This document shows positions 42,032 to 53,407 of a DNA stretch of 64,000 bases, in pieces; positions within the stretch are counted from its first letter, which is position 1, and every line of letters begins with the position of its first letter. This DNA comes from Deinococcus arcticus. GTDB lineage: Bacteria > Deinococcota > Deinococci > Deinococcales > Deinococcaceae. Under the pieces are notes generated by a model. That model saw only the letters and a list, made by a program, of their open reading frames with translations. It was not told where the DNA came from and did not search any database. Both the position numbers and the translations under genes were made by a program. The stretch lies in contig NZ_PYSV01000009.1 of assembly GCF_003028415.1 (NCBI RefSeq), positions 96,739 to 160,738 on the forward strand, in the 5' to 3' direction.

Positions 42032-42706
42032 GTGCCCGCGTTTACCGTCGTGATTCCGGCCCGCAACGAGGCGAACTACCTGCCCCAGACCCTGCGGGCC
42101 CTGGAACGCCAGACCCGCGCGCCGGACGCCGTGCTGGTGGTGGACAACGGCAGCACCGACGACACCGTGGCCCTGGCCCGCGCCTGGGGCGCGCAGGTGC
42201 TGCGCTGCACCGAAAAGGGCGTGGCCCGCGCCCGGCAACTTGGCCTGGAAGCGGCGCAGACGCCCTGGGTGGCCACCACCGACGCCGATTCGCTGCCCGC
42301 CCCCGAGTGGCTTGAGCGCCTGGGGGCGGCCACGCCCGGGCGCGCGGCCCTGTACGGCCCCATGCGCTTCTCGGGGGTGGCGCCGCACTGGTCGGCGCTT
42401 TCGCAGGCGGCCTACAGCGGCTTTCTCCACGGCGCCCGGCTGCTGAACCGCCCCAATCTGGCCGGCGCCAACATGGCCTACTCGCGCGAGGCGGCCCTGC
42501 TGGCCGGCGGCTACCCGGACGTCGAAGCCTATGAAGACGTGATTCTGGGGCAGGCGCTGGCGCGGCTGGGCGAGGTGGCCTACGTGCGCGGCGCGCTGGT
42601 GGAAACCAGTCCGCGCCGCCTGGACCGGGGGGTGGCGCCGTTTTTGTGGCAGCACCTGCGCAACATCAGCGGTCATACACGAGGCTATTTCGGGGATGAC
42701 CGCTAG
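42032..42706 (+). CDS. Family 2 glycosyltransferase
   Basis: The 224-residue protein has a GT-A fold of the GT2 type: [24 protein letters not shown] at the N-terminus, [10 protein letters not shown] for nucleotide-sugar binding, [30 protein letters not shown] with the DxD motif, and [28 protein letters not shown] for the acceptor region. No membrane segments are seen. I chose the second of two close GTGs because a TAGGTT box lies 6 nt before it. The last 41 bp overlap the 3' end of the convergent GT4 gene. Confidence 0.88.
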   Translation: MPAFTVVIPARNEANYLPQTLRALERQTRAPDAVLVVDNGSTDDTVALARAWGAQVLRCTEKGVARARQLGLEAAQTPWVATTDADSLPAPEWLERLGAATPGRAALYGPMRFSGVAPHWSALSQAAYSGFLHGARLLNRPNLAGANMAYSREAALLAGGYPDVEAYEDVILGQALARLGEVAYVRGALVETSPRRLDRGVAPFLWQHLRNISGHTRGYFGDDR

Positions 42707-43847
42707 CCCCTTCGGGAAAAGGGATTTCCAGCGGGCGGCCCAGCACCTGCCGGTAGACATCCAGCACCTGATTCGCCACGCCGGCCGGCGTGGTGGAAGC
42801 CCCGAAGGCGCGTGCGCCCGCCGACAGCCGCGCCCACAACGCCGGATCATCCAGAATCTGGCGGGCGTGGCGAATCAGGGCGTTCACGTCGGCCGGGCGA
42901 ACCAGGTAGCCGCTGCGTTCATGCGCCACGCCGCTGAGGGTGCCGCGCGCGCCCACCGCCACCACCGGCACGCCCATCAGCTGCGCTTCCTGCAGCACCA
43001 GCCCCTGCGTTTCGGTGTCGCTGGCAAACAGAAACAGTTCGGCCAGGCGGTAATACGCCCCGATCTCGGTCCAGGGCCGCACGCCCAGGAAGGTCACGCG
43101 CTCGGCAATGCCCAGCCGCTGGGCGTGCGCTTCCAGGTGGGCGCGCTCGGGGCCCTCACCCAGCATCACGAGGTGGGTGTCGGGCAGGGCGGCGACCGTG
43201 TCCAGCACATGGTCAAAGCGTTTTTCCCGGGCCAGCCGCCCCACGCTGAGCAGGCGCCGCTTGCCCTCGGGCCAGGGGCTCTGGATGGGGGGCGCGGCGC
43301 GCAGCACGCGCGGATCAATAGAGGTGGGAATCACCACCGGGCGGCGCACCCGCATGGCGCGCAGCACGTCCAGCATGCCCGCCGTGGGGGTAATCACGGC
43401 GTCGGCGCGGCCATACAGCCGGCTCATGGCCTTGGTCACCACGCCGGTGTGGCGCTGCAGGGCGGTGGCGCCGGGCACGTAATGGGTGTAGGCCTCAATG
43501 TGGGTGTGGTAGGTCGCCACATGCGGCACGTTCCACTTCCGGGCCAGCCGCGCGCCCGCCAGCCCCAGGGTCAGGGGGGTGTGGGTGTGCACCACGTCGT
43601 ACTTCTGGGTGAAGTCCTTGCGGGTGGGCCACGCGAGGCGGTAGGTGGGCAGGAACATGTAGCGCACCGAATCCACGCGCACCACGTCGGGGCGGATGTC
43701 CACATGCTCGGGGAAATCTGGGGCCACCACGTCCACATGGTGCCCCTGGGCGCGCAACTCGTCGCTCAGGAGCCCCACGCTGGTCACGATGCCGTTCTGA
43801 TCCGGCAGGAACGTGTCGGTAAACAGCCCGATTCGCAGCGGCTTCAT
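42666..43847 (-). CDS. Family 4 glycosyltransferase
   Basis: The 393-residue protein is a retaining GT-B enzyme like diacylglycerol glucosyl- and mannosyltransferases. [42 protein letters not shown] opens the acceptor domain, with [13 protein letters not shown] and [12 protein letters not shown] following. The donor domain holds [24 protein letters not shown] and [28 protein letters not shown] with the EX7E pattern. It may build glycolipids. The frame is open beyond this ATG, but family start and a TGGAG 6-8 nt upstream set it. It is divergent from the YkoP-like gene. Confidence 0.9.
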   Translation of the reverse strand: MKPLRIGLFTDTFLPDQNGIVTSVGLLSDELRAQGHHVDVVAPDFPEHVDIRPDVVRVDSVRYMFLPTYRLAWPTRKDFTQKYDVVHTHTPLTLGLAGARLARKWNVPHVATYHTHIEAYTHYVPGATALQRHTGVVTKAMSRLYGRADAVITPTAGMLDVLRAMRVRRPVVIPTSIDPRVLRAAPPIQSPWPEGKRRLLSVGRLAREKRFDHVLDTVAALPDTHLVMLGEGPERAHLEAHAQRLGIAERVTFLGVRPWTEIGAYYRLAELFLFASDTETQGLVLQEAQLMGVPVVAVGARGTLSGVAHERSGYLVRPADVNALIRHARQILDDPALWARLSAGARAFGASTTPAGVANQVLDVYRQVLGRPLEIPFPEGASGHPRNSLVYDR

Positions 43848-43890
43848 GCGCGCTCCAGGGCACGGTGACCGTGAAAGTTTAAGGATTCCT

Positions 43891-43921
<31 letters not shown>

Positions 43922-43977
43922 AGAGATGAGAGTGGGGCCAGAAATGGGTGCCCCTCTGGCCCCGCCCAGGGGTGCCG

Positions 43978-43983
43978 TACAGT
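43978..43983 (+). promoter_or_regulatory. -10 element of leaderless YkoP-like gene
   Basis: TACAGT ends 7 nt before the ATG at 43991. Confidence 0.5.
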
Positions 43984-43990
43984 GACCTCC

Positions 43991-45010
43991 ATGACGCCCC
44001 TTCCTTCTCCCTGGTTGCGCGTAGCGCTGCACTCGGGCCTGGGCGGCGCCCTGCACGGCGGGCACCCGGGCGATCCCCGGGTGGGGCTGGCGGTGCCCAT
44101 CTTGGACCTGAACGAGCTGCGCGCCGCGCGGCAGGCCCTGGCGGCGGCGGGGGTCCGCGCCACCCTACTGCTGCCCCCGGCCCTGGCCGGGCACGCGCCG
44201 GACGAGCTGCGCGCCGCCGGGGCCGAGGGGCACGAGCTGGGCGGCCTGGGCAACCCGGCTGGTGTGAGCGCACTGGACGTGGCGGCGCAGCCCGTGACCA
44301 CCTGGGCCACGCCCGCTGGCCTGCGCGCCCTGCGGGACCTGGGCACGCGGGGCCTGCGTGCCCTGCCCAGCAGCCCGGCCCAGCCAGCGCCCGGCGCCCT
44401 GCTGAGCGTGCCCCCGGCGCAGCTGGCTGCCACCCTGGCCACCCTGAAGGCGGGGGGCTACCAGCCGGTGCCGGTGCGGGCCGTGCCGGAGTTGCGCCCT
44501 GGCCAGCCGGGCGACCTGTGGCCGCGCGTGTATGCCCGGCTGGTGGAGGACCGTTTCGCCCGCCAGCACCGTGTGATTGACCTGACCGCCCGCGCCGACG
44601 GGGTCATGCGGGTGGCGCCCCTGAACCACGCGCCCGCGCCGTTGCCGCTGCCCCGCACGGCGCCCACGGCCGAGCTGCATGTGCATTCGCCCCGGCTGGT
44701 GGGCCTGAGCGCCCGCAGCGCCCTGGTGGCCTACCGCGCCTACCGCCGCAGCCTGAAGGACGTGGCCCAGGCCCTGCAGGCGCGCCCCGAACTGCACGCG
44801 GCCCAGGCGGTGTTTGCCGTAACCCTGTTTCATACCCCGCTGGCCCAGGCGGGCTTTGAAATCCTGGACCTGCCCCCGGCGCGCGCCCGCTGGTATGGCC
44901 TGGGCTTTCGCCTGCTGCGCGTGGCCTACGGCACCCACCGCACCCCCAGCGAGGGCGTGCCGAAAATGGCGTGGCTGGGCCGGGAAGCGTTCCTGCAGCT
45001 GCATGGGTGA
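43991..45010 (+). CDS. Protein with degenerate deacetylase-like and YkoP-like domains
   Basis: The 339-residue protein has two parts. Residues 1-200 look like a polysaccharide-deacetylase fold without catalytic residues: [29 protein letters not shown], then [12 protein letters not shown] where NodB has its His pair. Residues 210-339 resemble the B. subtilis YkoP domain ([72 protein letters not shown]). Neither part predicts a reaction. It is divergent from a glycolipid-type glycosyltransferase, so a cell-envelope role is plausible. Both domain calls are by eye. Confidence 0.55.
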   Translation: MTPLPSPWLRVALHSGLGGALHGGHPGDPRVGLAVPILDLNELRAARQALAAAGVRATLLLPPALAGHAPDELRAAGAEGHELGGLGNPAGVSALDVAAQPVTTWATPAGLRALRDLGTRGLRALPSSPAQPAPGALLSVPPAQLAATLATLKAGGYQPVPVRAVPELRPGQPGDLWPRVYARLVEDRFARQHRVIDLTARADGVMRVAPLNHAPAPLPLPRTAPTAELHVHSPRLVGLSARSALVAYRAYRRSLKDVAQALQARPELHAAQAVFAVTLFHTPLAQAGFEILDLPPARARWYGLGFRLLRVAYGTHRTPSEGVPKMAWLGREAFLQLHG

Positions 45011-45012
45011 AG

Positions 45013-45208
45013 GGGCCATGGGCCATGAGCGCTGGGCCATGAGGAAGACCGGTGGGCTGGGCGGATCCTGCGCCGTGCGCTGAAGGCGAGGGGGCGGGGT
45101 TCTCCCCTGCTCCGCCCCCTCCCCCGAATTTTCCCCGCCCCTCCGGTCCCAGCGCTGTTGCCCCGTGGCCCATGGCTCAAAGCCCACGGCCCAGAGCCCA
45201 TGGCCCCC
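45013..45208. repeat. Intergenic GGGCCATGGGC-type repeats, inverted copies B and C
   Basis: Between two convergent genes, copy B (45013-45043, plus) and copy C (45164-45208, read on the minus strand) consist of the same GGGCCATGGGCT/GGGCCGTGGGC words as the copy upstream of recR. The two are in inverted orientation about 120 bp apart. No coding potential is evident between them. Confidence 0.6.
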
Positions 45209-45216
45209 ACCCTTCC

Positions 45217-48186
45217 CTACCCCGGCAGCGTAAACACCAGCGTGGTGCCAGCACCGGGGCTGCTGTGCACTTCCAGGGTGCCGCCGGTGAGGGTCACGCG
45301 TTCGCGCAGGCCGATCAGGCCCAGGTGGCCGGCCTCGGCGCGGTCGCGGGCCTGTTCGGGGGTGAAGCCCTGGCCGTCGTCGGTGATGGCCAGGCGCACG
45401 TGGGCCCCGTCAAAGGCCACGCGGATGGCGGCGGTGGAGGCGCGGGCGTGCTTGTCCACGTTATTCAGGGCCTCCTGCGCCAGCCGGAACAGCGTGAGTT
45501 CAGTGGCCGCGTGCAGGCGGCGGTCCTGGCCGCTGACCTCCAGGCGGGTGGGCGTGGCCGACGACGACGCCAGCCACTCCAGCGCGGGCAGCAGGCCCAG
45601 ATCGTCCAGCACGCTGGGGCGCAGGTTGCGGGCAAAGCGGCGCACACCGTCAATGGCCGCGTTCAGGTCCTGCTGAATGTCGTCGGCGCGCGCCCGCTGC
45701 TCGCCGCTCAGGTCGCGCGCCAGCCGGGCCACGCGGCGGGTGGTGGCGGTCAGCACCTGCGCGGTGTCGTCGTGCAGCTCGCGGCTGATGCGCCTGCGCT
45801 CTTCTTCCTGGGCCTGGGTGAACAGGGTCAGGAACGCGCGCATTTCGACGGTGCGGCTGGCGGCGGCTTCCAGGGCCTGCCCCCGGCGCGCGATCTCGTC
45901 GGCCAGGGTCTGCAGTTCCGAGAGGTCGCGGCTGACCGTCAGTACGCCCCGGCCCCCGTCCACCGGGCTCAGGCGCACCTCCAGCCGGTAGGGCCCCACC
46001 TGAATGTCGGCGCGGCTGCCGGACTGGGTGCGCGCCAGATGCCACGCGGCCCCCAGGGCGCCCCGGGTGTCGGGGGTGGGCAGCGAGAGCAGGTTGGCGC
46101 CGTCCAGGGAACCGGTCAGGGGTTCAAGCAGCGCGCGCGCCGCCGGGTTGGCGTAGGTGACCACGCCCCGGTCGTCGGTGGAGATAATCAGGTCGTGGGC
46201 GCCCTCGGCCAGCTGGCGGTAACGGGCTTCCTCGCGCGCCAGCGCCGAGAGCAGACGCTCGCGGGTGAGGGTCTGGGCAATCTGCTCGGCAATGGAGCGC
46301 GCCAGGTGCAGCAGGTGCTCGCCGGGCGGCGCCGTACCGGGATCGTCCAGGTACAGAAACCCCAGCAGGGGCGGCTCGGGACGCTCCGGGGGCACGCTGC
46401 GGTCCGGGCCATGCAGCGGCACGATCAGAGCGCTGCCCGCCACAGGCAGGGTGTGGCGGCGCGTCAGGGCGCGTGGACCCCGGCCCAGTTGCCCGGCCAG
46501 CGCCAGCAGGTCGGCGCGCGAGGGCACATGCAGGTTGTAGGTCGCGCAGCGGGAGAACTCGCCGCCGTCATCGGTCAGGGCGATCAGCCCGCGCGAGGCG
46601 TTCAGGGCGTGCGTGACCAGCCGGGCGGTGTCGCCCAGCGCCGCGTCGCTCTGGTTTTCCCCCAGCACCCGCGCCACGCTCAGCAGCGCGGCCGCCTCGT
46701 TCTCGCGGCGCAGTTCCTCTTCATACAGCCGGGCATTCTCAATGGCCAGGCCCGCCTGTGAGGCGAACACCGAGGCCAGTGCCAGATCGTCGCCGTCCAG
46801 GGGCAACGCCGCTTCCCAGTACAGTGTCAGGGCCCCGAACACCCCCGCGCGCGTGATCAGCGGCAGGCTCAGCACGCCCCGGTAGGGGTAGCGCCCCGCT
46901 GCCAGCAGCTGCCGGGTGTAGCGGCTGCTGCCCCCGTAATGCTCGGTGTTCAGGTCGCGCGCGGCCACCGGCGCGCATTCGGCAATGGCGCGCCCGGTCA
47001 CGCCCACGCCCACCTTGGCACGCACCCGCAGCATGTATTCGCTGGGCAGCCCCAGCGCCGAGCGGATGTTCACAGTGCGGCCGTCCGGCTGGCGTTCGTA
47101 CACGGCCGCCGCGTCCGCCCGGAACAGGGTCACGGCGCGTTCCAGCACCCGCTCCAGGGTATCGGACAGGTGCAGGCTGCCCGCCAGCGCCTCGCCCGCT
47201 TCACGCAGCGCCTCGGCGGCCTCACGTTTGCGGGTTTCGATGCCGTACAGCCGGGCATTGTCAATGGCCAGCGACGCCTGTTCGGCCAGTGCCAGCACCA
47301 GCCGGGCGTCGTCCTCGCTGGCGCTGGCGCCCAGGGCGTTCGTATCCACGTACAGCAGCCCCAGCGCCTGCCCCCGCGCCGACAGGGGCGCAATCACGGC
47401 GGCGCCAGGGTTCAGTTCCCGCAGGCCCCGGGCCAGCGGCGTGCCCGCGTCGCGGGTCCGCTCAAAGCGAATGGCCTCGCCCCGGCGCACCAGCGTTTCA
47501 AAGGTCACGGGCCCCACGCCAATGCCGCCGCTGAAGGGCTCTGTAAAGCCGTAGGTAAACACTTCGCCGGTGCGCGCGCCGCCCTCGCGCAGTTCGCTGA
47601 ACAGCGCCACAAAGGCCCGGCGAAATCCCAGGGCCAGCGCCGCACTCTGGGCGGTCACGGTCAGCACCTCGGCCAGGTTCAGGCTGCCCCCCAGGCGGCG
47701 CACCAGCCCCTCCACCGTCTCGGCAATGCGCCCGTGGCCGCGCCGGGCTTCGCGGGCCTGCACGCCCTCCACAGCCAGGGCCAGCAGCGGGGCGGCGCCC
47801 AGCAGGGCCCGCACGCCGCCGGGCTCGGCCCCCACAAATTCCAGCACCCCGCAGCCGAAGGGCAGGGCGCACAGCATGCCGGCCTCCTGCACCGCGCCCA
47901 GGGTCAGGGTGTCCTGCACCAGCGCCGGGTCACTCAGTCCCAGGCCGCGCCCGTCCTCGGCCACCGGGCTGGGCGTGCCGTCCACCACGATCCACACCCG
48001 CACCCCATGCGCGTGCGCCACCCGGCAGGCGTAGCCCGCCAGCACCTCGCCAAACTGTCCCAGACTGGTCGCCGCCGACAGGCCGGGGGGAAAGGGGGGC
48101 AGGGCCGGGGCGACCTCCGGGCCCGGCGAGGGGCCGCCCCGCGCCTCTGCGCCGCGCCCTCCTGCGCCTGCCGGCCACTCTGTCAT
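45217..48186 (-). CDS. Sensor histidine kinase with GAF and PAS domains
   Basis: The 989-residue protein has no membrane helices, so it senses inside the cell. Several GAF-type domains (about 155-310, 325-480 and 490-640, plus a degenerate one at the N-terminus) are joined by helices, followed by a PAS domain (about 645-760; [19 protein letters not shown]). The kinase part is of the NarX/DegS class: HisKA_3 with the phosphorylated His in [14 protein letters not shown], then the ATPase domain with [25 protein letters not shown] and [12 protein letters not shown]. Its partner is the LuxR-type regulator gene 128 bp upstream on the same strand. The signal is unknown; GAF domains may bind nucleotides or tetrapyrroles. 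Confidence 0.92.
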   Translation of the reverse strand: MTEWPAGAGGRGAEARGGPSPGPEVAPALPPFPPGLSAATSLGQFGEVLAGYACRVAHAHGVRVWIVVDGTPSPVAEDGRGLGLSDPALVQDTLTLGAVQEAGMLCALPFGCGVLEFVGAEPGGVRALLGAAPLLALAVEGVQAREARRGHGRIAETVEGLVRRLGGSLNLAEVLTVTAQSAALALGFRRAFVALFSELREGGARTGEVFTYGFTEPFSGGIGVGPVTFETLVRRGEAIRFERTRDAGTPLARGLRELNPGAAVIAPLSARGQALGLLYVDTNALGASASEDDARLVLALAEQASLAIDNARLYGIETRKREAAEALREAGEALAGSLHLSDTLERVLERAVTLFRADAAAVYERQPDGRTVNIRSALGLPSEYMLRVRAKVGVGVTGRAIAECAPVAARDLNTEHYGGSSRYTRQLLAAGRYPYRGVLSLPLITRAGVFGALTLYWEAALPLDGDDLALASVFASQAGLAIENARLYEEELRRENEAAALLSVARVLGENQSDAALGDTARLVTHALNASRGLIALTDDGGEFSRCATYNLHVPSRADLLALAGQLGRGPRALTRRHTLPVAGSALIVPLHGPDRSVPPERPEPPLLGFLYLDDPGTAPPGEHLLHLARSIAEQIAQTLTRERLLSALAREEARYRQLAEGAHDLIISTDDRGVVTYANPAARALLEPLTGSLDGANLLSLPTPDTRGALGAAWHLARTQSGSRADIQVGPYRLEVRLSPVDGGRGVLTVSRDLSELQTLADEIARRGQALEAAASRTVEMRAFLTLFTQAQEEERRRISRELHDDTAQVLTATTRRVARLARDLSGEQRARADDIQQDLNAAIDGVRRFARNLRPSVLDDLGLLPALEWLASSSATPTRLEVSGQDRRLHAATELTLFRLAQEALNNVDKHARASTAAIRVAFDGAHVRLAITDDGQGFTPEQARDRAEAGHLGLIGLRERVTLTGGTLEVHSSPGAGTTLVFTLPG

Positions 48187-48314
48187 CCTGCCTGCCTCTG
48201 CCCTGCCCAGGTGCGGCGCTCAGGCCACGTCCGGCGCTCAGCCCAGCCGGTGCCCCCCGCCCCGGGCGCTCCACAGGGTTGTTCCCACACCCCACACCCC
48301 ACGGCCCACACCCC

Positions 48315-48995
48315 CTACAGGCTCTGGGGATCAATCCAGCCACGCTTGATGCCGTACAGCACGGCCTCGGTGCGGCTGCCCACCCCCAGCTTGGAAAAGA
48401 TGTTGGCCAGATGCACCTGCACCGTGCGCGGGCTGATGTCCAGGTCCCGGGCAATTTCCTTGTTGGTGCGCCCGGTGGCGGCCACCCGCAGCACCTCCAG
48501 CTCGCGCGGCGAGAGGTCATCTTCGGGGGGCGTGGGGGTGGTATGGGTGGAAAAGCGCTCCAGCACCTTCCTGGCCACGCTGGGGTGCAGCGCACTCTCG
48601 CCGGCCGCCACCGCCCGCACCGCGCCCAGCAGGTCGTCCTCGGAAGCGTTTTTCAGCAGGTAGCCGGCCGCGCCCGCTTCCAGCAGCGCGAACACGTAAG
48701 CGTCATCGTCGTAGCTGGTCAGCACCAGCACGCCCACGCCCGGCTGAATGGCCTTGATGGCCCGGGTGGCGTCAATGCCGTTCATGCCGGGCATGGACAC
48801 GTCCATCAAGATCACGTCGGGGGTCAGTTCGCGGGCGCGGGCAATGGCTTCCTCGCCGCTGCCGGCCTCGCCCACCACGCGCAGATCGGCTTCACTTTCC
48901 AGCAGTTCGCGCGTGCCCTTGCGCACCACCGGATGGTCGTCCACCAGCAGCAGCGTGATGGGGCGGCCCGGGGTGTCCAGCGTGTGTTCCAGCAT
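48315..48995 (-). CDS. NarL/LuxR-family response regulator
   Basis: The 226-residue protein has a receiver domain (about 13-130) with the acidic pocket LLVDDHPVV, the phosphorylated Asp in [14 protein letters not shown] and the conserved Thr/Lys region [12 protein letters not shown]...[10 protein letters not shown]-terminal LuxR helix-turn-helix follows ([60 protein letters not shown]). It lies directly upstream of the HisKA_3 kinase on the same strand and is its probable partner. Target genes are not evident. The ATG lies 6 nt after TATGCT. Confidence 0.94.
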   Translation of the reverse strand: MLEHTLDTPGRPITLLLVDDHPVVRKGTRELLESEADLRVVGEAGSGEEAIARARELTPDVILMDVSMPGMNGIDATRAIKAIQPGVGVLVLTSYDDDAYVFALLEAGAAGYLLKNASEDDLLGAVRAVAAGESALHPSVARKVLERFSTHTTPTPPEDDLSPRELEVLRVAATGRTNKEIARDLDISPRTVQVHLANIFSKLGVGSRTEAVLYGIKRGWIDPQSL

Positions 48996-49001
48996 GCGCG
49001 C

Positions 49002-49007
49002 AGCATA
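49002..49007 (-). promoter_or_regulatory. -10 element of leaderless response regulator gene
   Basis: TATGCT ends 6 nt before the ATG. Confidence 0.5.
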
Positions 49008-49064
49008 GCCCGCGCGCCGCCCTGTGCTGGACAGGGCGGCGCGCGGGGTGGGCTTCAGGGGCCT

Positions 49065-50816
49065 TCAGCTCTTGCTGAGCTTGCGCCAGAGGGTGCCGGT
49101 CACGAATGAGGTCATGGGGTTGAAGGTCTCGGCGCTGACGCCCTGCAGGTTGTCGCGGTGCACCACCACCGTGGGGTTGCTGGGCAGGATGATGTACAGC
49201 GCCAGTTCCTGCGCGCGGCGGGCAATCTGCGAATACAGCTCGTCGCGGCGGGCCGTATCGGTGGTGGCGCGGGCCTCGTTGATCCAGGCGTCAATCTGCG
49301 GGTCCCCGGCGTTGATGCGCGGGTTGTAATAGCCCTCGGACGAATAGAAGGTGTGCACGAAGTTGTCCGGGTCGGCGTAGTCCGGGGCCCAGGCGGTGGT
49401 GATCATGGGCTCGGTGCCCGCGTTGCCCGCCTTGATCAGCTCACTCCATTCGCGCGCCACGATATTGACCTTGAACTTGGGGTTCAGGTCCTCGATGTTC
49501 CTCTTGAGCAGTTCCATGGCGGTTTTGGCCGTTTCGCTGCCCGCGCGGTAGGAGATCTTCACGGTAAAGCCGTTGGCCCACACCTGACCGTTCCAGGCGC
49601 GCTGGAAGGCGGCCCTGGCAATTTCGGGGTCAAACCTGGCGGCGTCCACCGAGGAGTCGTAGCCGGGGAAGGTTTCGGGCAGCAGGAAGTTGCGCGCCTC
49701 GCCCTTGCCCAGCTGCACCTCCTTGATATAGGTAGGAATGTCAAAGGCCGCCACGAAGCCCCGGCGCACGTCCACATCGCTGAAGAAGTTGGCCGGAATG
49801 CCCTGGCCGTCCAGCTTGCCGCTGCCAATGGCCGTGCCCTTGATGTTCTGGTTCAGACTCAGCGCCGAGGCAGTGGTATCGGGCAGGTCGTCCAGCACCA
49901 CCACGCCCTGTTCGCCCTCCAGCTGCTCTTTGATAATCGGCCGCCCACCCGTCTCGATGAGGTCGGCGTCGCCTTTCAGGAACGCCTGCACGCGGGGCGC
50001 GAGTTCCGGCACCTTCTGCAGAATCACGTTCTTGATCTTGGGCTTTTCGCCCCAGTAGTCCTCAAAGGCGGTGGCGCTGACCGAGGTGGCCGATTTCTCC
50101 AGCAGCCGGTAGGCGCCCGTGCCGCTGGGCTTCTGCGACAGGGGACTGTTGGCCAGGTCCTTGCCCACCGCCTCTTTCCAGGTGGCCTCGGTACCGTCCC
50201 ACTCGCCCACCTCGGCGGCGTGCTTGCTGTCCACGATGCTCTGGCCCACGTAGGCGAGCTTGGCCAGGAAGGCGGGGTCGGTTCTGGGCAGGGTGAACAC
50301 CAGGGTTTCGCCGTCACACTTCACGGCGTCCGTGATGCGCTGCCAGGTGACGCTCTTGTCGTCGTTGGCATTCGCGCCCGTGCCCAGCAGCGACTCGGCA
50401 ATGAACCAGTTGCCGCTTTCCCCGGTGTTCGTGACCAGATTGCGCCGGAAGGAGTACTCGGCGTCGGCGCAGGTCATGGGGTTGCCCGAGTGGAACTTCA
50501 CGCCCTCGCGCAGGGTAAAGCGGTATTCGCGCCCGCCGTTGCCCTCCGCCCACTCGGTGGCCAGCAGCGGCTCCAGTTCGTCCAGGCTGTTGCCCTTGTA
50601 GGTCAGCAGGGTCTCGTACAGGTTCTCCACGATCTGGCCGCTGCCGGTGTCGTAGGTGGTGCCCGGGTCCAGGGTGGGCACATCCGACGACTGCTGAATC
50701 ACCAGGGTGTCTTGCGGACCTTTGGTGCTCTGCTCGCCGCCACTGCGGTTGTTGCAGGCGGCCAGGGTGAGGGCCAGGGTGGTCAGCGCCAGGGCGCCAA
50801 GAGGGGTGCGGTTCAT
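49065..50816 (-). CDS. Peptide/nickel ABC transporter substrate-binding lipoprotein
   Basis: The 583-residue protein belongs to the solute-binding family 5 (DppA/OppA). The signal peptide ends in LTLAACNN, giving a lipid-anchored Cys. The family pattern follows: [85 protein letters not shown], and [12 protein letters not shown]. It probably captures oligopeptides. AAGGAG 6 nt upstream sets the ATG at 50816 over an earlier GTG. No permease or ATPase gene accompanies it, so the rest of the transporter must lie elsewhere. Confidence 0.93.
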   Translation of the reverse strand: MNRTPLGALALTTLALTLAACNNRSGGEQSTKGPQDTLVIQQSSDVPTLDPGTTYDTGSGQIVENLYETLLTYKGNSLDELEPLLATEWAEGNGGREYRFTLREGVKFHSGNPMTCADAEYSFRRNLVTNTGESGNWFIAESLLGTGANANDDKSVTWQRITDAVKCDGETLVFTLPRTDPAFLAKLAYVGQSIVDSKHAAEVGEWDGTEATWKEAVGKDLANSPLSQKPSGTGAYRLLEKSATSVSATAFEDYWGEKPKIKNVILQKVPELAPRVQAFLKGDADLIETGGRPIIKEQLEGEQGVVVLDDLPDTTASALSLNQNIKGTAIGSGKLDGQGIPANFFSDVDVRRGFVAAFDIPTYIKEVQLGKGEARNFLLPETFPGYDSSVDAARFDPEIARAAFQRAWNGQVWANGFTVKISYRAGSETAKTAMELLKRNIEDLNPKFKVNIVAREWSELIKAGNAGTEPMITTAWAPDYADPDNFVHTFYSSEGYYNPRINAGDPQIDAWINEARATTDTARRDELYSQIARRAQELALYIILPSNPTVVVHRDNLQGVSAETFNPMTSFVTGTLWRKLSKS

Positions 50817-51137
50817 GGGGTCTCCTTGCAGAGCGGGGCGGCAGGTCAGCCAGCGCACACTCAGATTCAGGTGTGGAAAAACTCAGGTGGCGAAGAGCGC
50901 TGCTGTTGTCCTTGCGGTGCCCTTCTGGACCCAGCAGCGTGACTTCTCATGTTAGGCAAGGCGAGTGAGAAGTGTTGTCCTGGCCCCTGAAGAAAAAGGC
51001 AAAGAATGTTACTGGCCGGGTTCTCAGCTGACCAGGGTTCTGACTGGACCGGGCTCCTGCCTGGAGAAAAGGAACGCCGGCCCGGCCACGCCCCTGGGAA
51101 TGCGAGGGGCTGCACACCCCTTTGCCGGGCGCGCAGG
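50817..51137. other. Divergent intergenic region, SBP gene / hslO
   Basis: No gene is seen. ACTTCTCA (50942-50949) and TGAGAAGT (50966-50973) form an 8-bp inverted repeat with a 16-nt spacer that could be an operator or a transcript hairpin. The region otherwise holds the promoter of the SBP gene. Confidence 0.45.
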
Positions 51138-51143
51138 TAAGGT
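51138..51143 (+). promoter_or_regulatory. -10 element of leaderless hslO
   Basis: TAAGGT ends 7 nt before the ATG at 51151. Confidence 0.5.
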
Positions 51144-51150
51144 GGGCCCC

Positions 51151-52059
<909 letters not shown>

Positions 52060-52066
52060 GCCCCCG

Positions 52067-53404
52067 GTGAACGCCCCGGACCCTGAGCTGGTGGCGCGCG
52101 CCCTGCAGGCGCCCGCCCACACCCTGGCCCCCGAATGGCTGCCCCACGTGCGCGCGGCGGGGCTGGGTGGCCCACTGCGCGCCCGGTTGCCCCATGACCA
52201 CCCGTGGCGCGCGCCCCTGCGCCCCGACGCCCTGGCGCTGGCCGCGCGCCACACGGTCATTCGCACCTGGGTGCGCGAGTTGCACCGGCACTGGGCCGCA
52301 GTAGGCATTCCGGCCCTGCTGGTCAAGGGTTTTGCGCTGGCGGAATTTGAATACCCCGTGCCCGGCGCCCGCTTTTACGGCGATGTGGACGTGCTGCTGC
52401 CCCCCAACGAGGCCACAGTGACGCGCGCCGTCCAGGTGGCCCTGGCCCACGGCTGGCACAGCGACGGCCTGCACGCCTGGCCCCGGCTGTGGACCCATGA
52501 GACAGCCCATCTGTACAGCCCGGACGGGCAGGTGCGGCTGGATGTTCACCGGTTCCTGCCCAGCCATCAGGCCGCGGGCACCGCGCGCAGCGCCGCCATC
52601 ACCCGGGGGCTGTGGCAGCGGGCGCGGGTGGTGGACTGGGCCGGGCAACCCACGCTGCGCCTGCACCCCCTGGACGAGGCGGTGGTGGCCCTGGCCCTGG
52701 GCCGCTGCTGGGGCGGGGACCGGGGCGGCCTGAAAGCCGCCGACTATCTGGATCTGGAGGTGCTGCAGCGCCGCCACGCCCTGCGAGAAGACGAGTTGCG
52801 CGCCCACGCCGCGCGCCTGGGGGCCCGCCACACCTGGGCGGCTTTTCAGGCCCTGTGCAACCCGGCGCGCGCCCAGCTGGAACTGCGCCCAGGGCACACC
52901 CGCGCGCGCCTGCTGGCCGGGGCGGCCCGGGACGGCGTGCGCCCCCCGCCGGCCCTGGGCGGCCGGGTGCAGCGCGCCCTGACGCTGGCGCCCTTTCTGG
53001 CCTCAGGGCTGGGGGACATGCTGGGGGCCATGTGGGCGGTGCGCCAGGGCGGCGACCCGCGCACCCACCTGCGCGCCTGGACCCCGCCCACCCCGGTGCA
53101 TACCGGACTGAATGTGGCGAGGCGCGACGGCGTGGTGAGTGCCGCGCGGCTGTGGAGCCGCTGGCTGCACCCCCGCCAGAAGCGCGAGGGGGTGTGCGTG
53201 CCGCGCGCCTACGCCACCTACCGGGCGCTGCGCCGCGCAGGGTACCCGGCCGTGTTTGTCAGCGGCGTGGCGCGGCGCGGCGCCCAGCTGAGCAGCCACG
53301 CCTGGGTCGAGGGGCCCCGGGGCCCGCTGGAGGAATACGGCGAGCCGTTTAACCGCCAGCACTTCCGGGTGCTGTTCCAGGTGCCCGAGTCCAACGAGCG
53401 CTGA
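52067..53404 (+). CDS. Nucleotidyltransferase fused to lasso-type B2 protease
   Basis: The 445-residue protein starts at a GTG 7 nt after hslO, with no Shine-Dalgarno site. Residues 1-290 match the uncharacterised nucleotidyltransferase family (NTP_transf_5): PALLVKGFALAEFEYPVPGARFYGDVDVLL (DxD at 106-108) and LYSPDGQVRLDVHRFL. Residues 300-445 match the transglutaminase-like B2 proteases that cut leaders from lasso and related RiPP precursors: REGVCVPRAYATYRALRRAGYPAVFVSGVARR with Cys377 and SSHAWVEGPRGPLEEYGEPF with His411. These two domains often occur as neighbours in RiPP clusters; here they are one chain. The gene converges on the HPr-kinase-like gene with 3 bp between stops. Confidence 0.8.
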   Translation: MNAPDPELVARALQAPAHTLAPEWLPHVRAAGLGGPLRARLPHDHPWRAPLRPDALALAARHTVIRTWVRELHRHWAAVGIPALLVKGFALAEFEYPVPGARFYGDVDVLLPPNEATVTRAVQVALAHGWHSDGLHAWPRLWTHETAHLYSPDGQVRLDVHRFLPSHQAAGTARSAAITRGLWQRARVVDWAGQPTLRLHPLDEAVVALALGRCWGGDRGGLKAADYLDLEVLQRRHALREDELRAHAARLGARHTWAAFQALCNPARAQLELRPGHTRARLLAGAARDGVRPPPALGGRVQRALTLAPFLASGLGDMLGAMWAVRQGGDPRTHLRAWTPPTPVHTGLNVARRDGVVSAARLWSRWLHPRQKREGVCVPRAYATYRALRRAGYPAVFVSGVARRGAQLSSHAWVEGPRGPLEEYGEPFNRQHFRVLFQVPESNER

Positions 53405-53407
53405 GCT

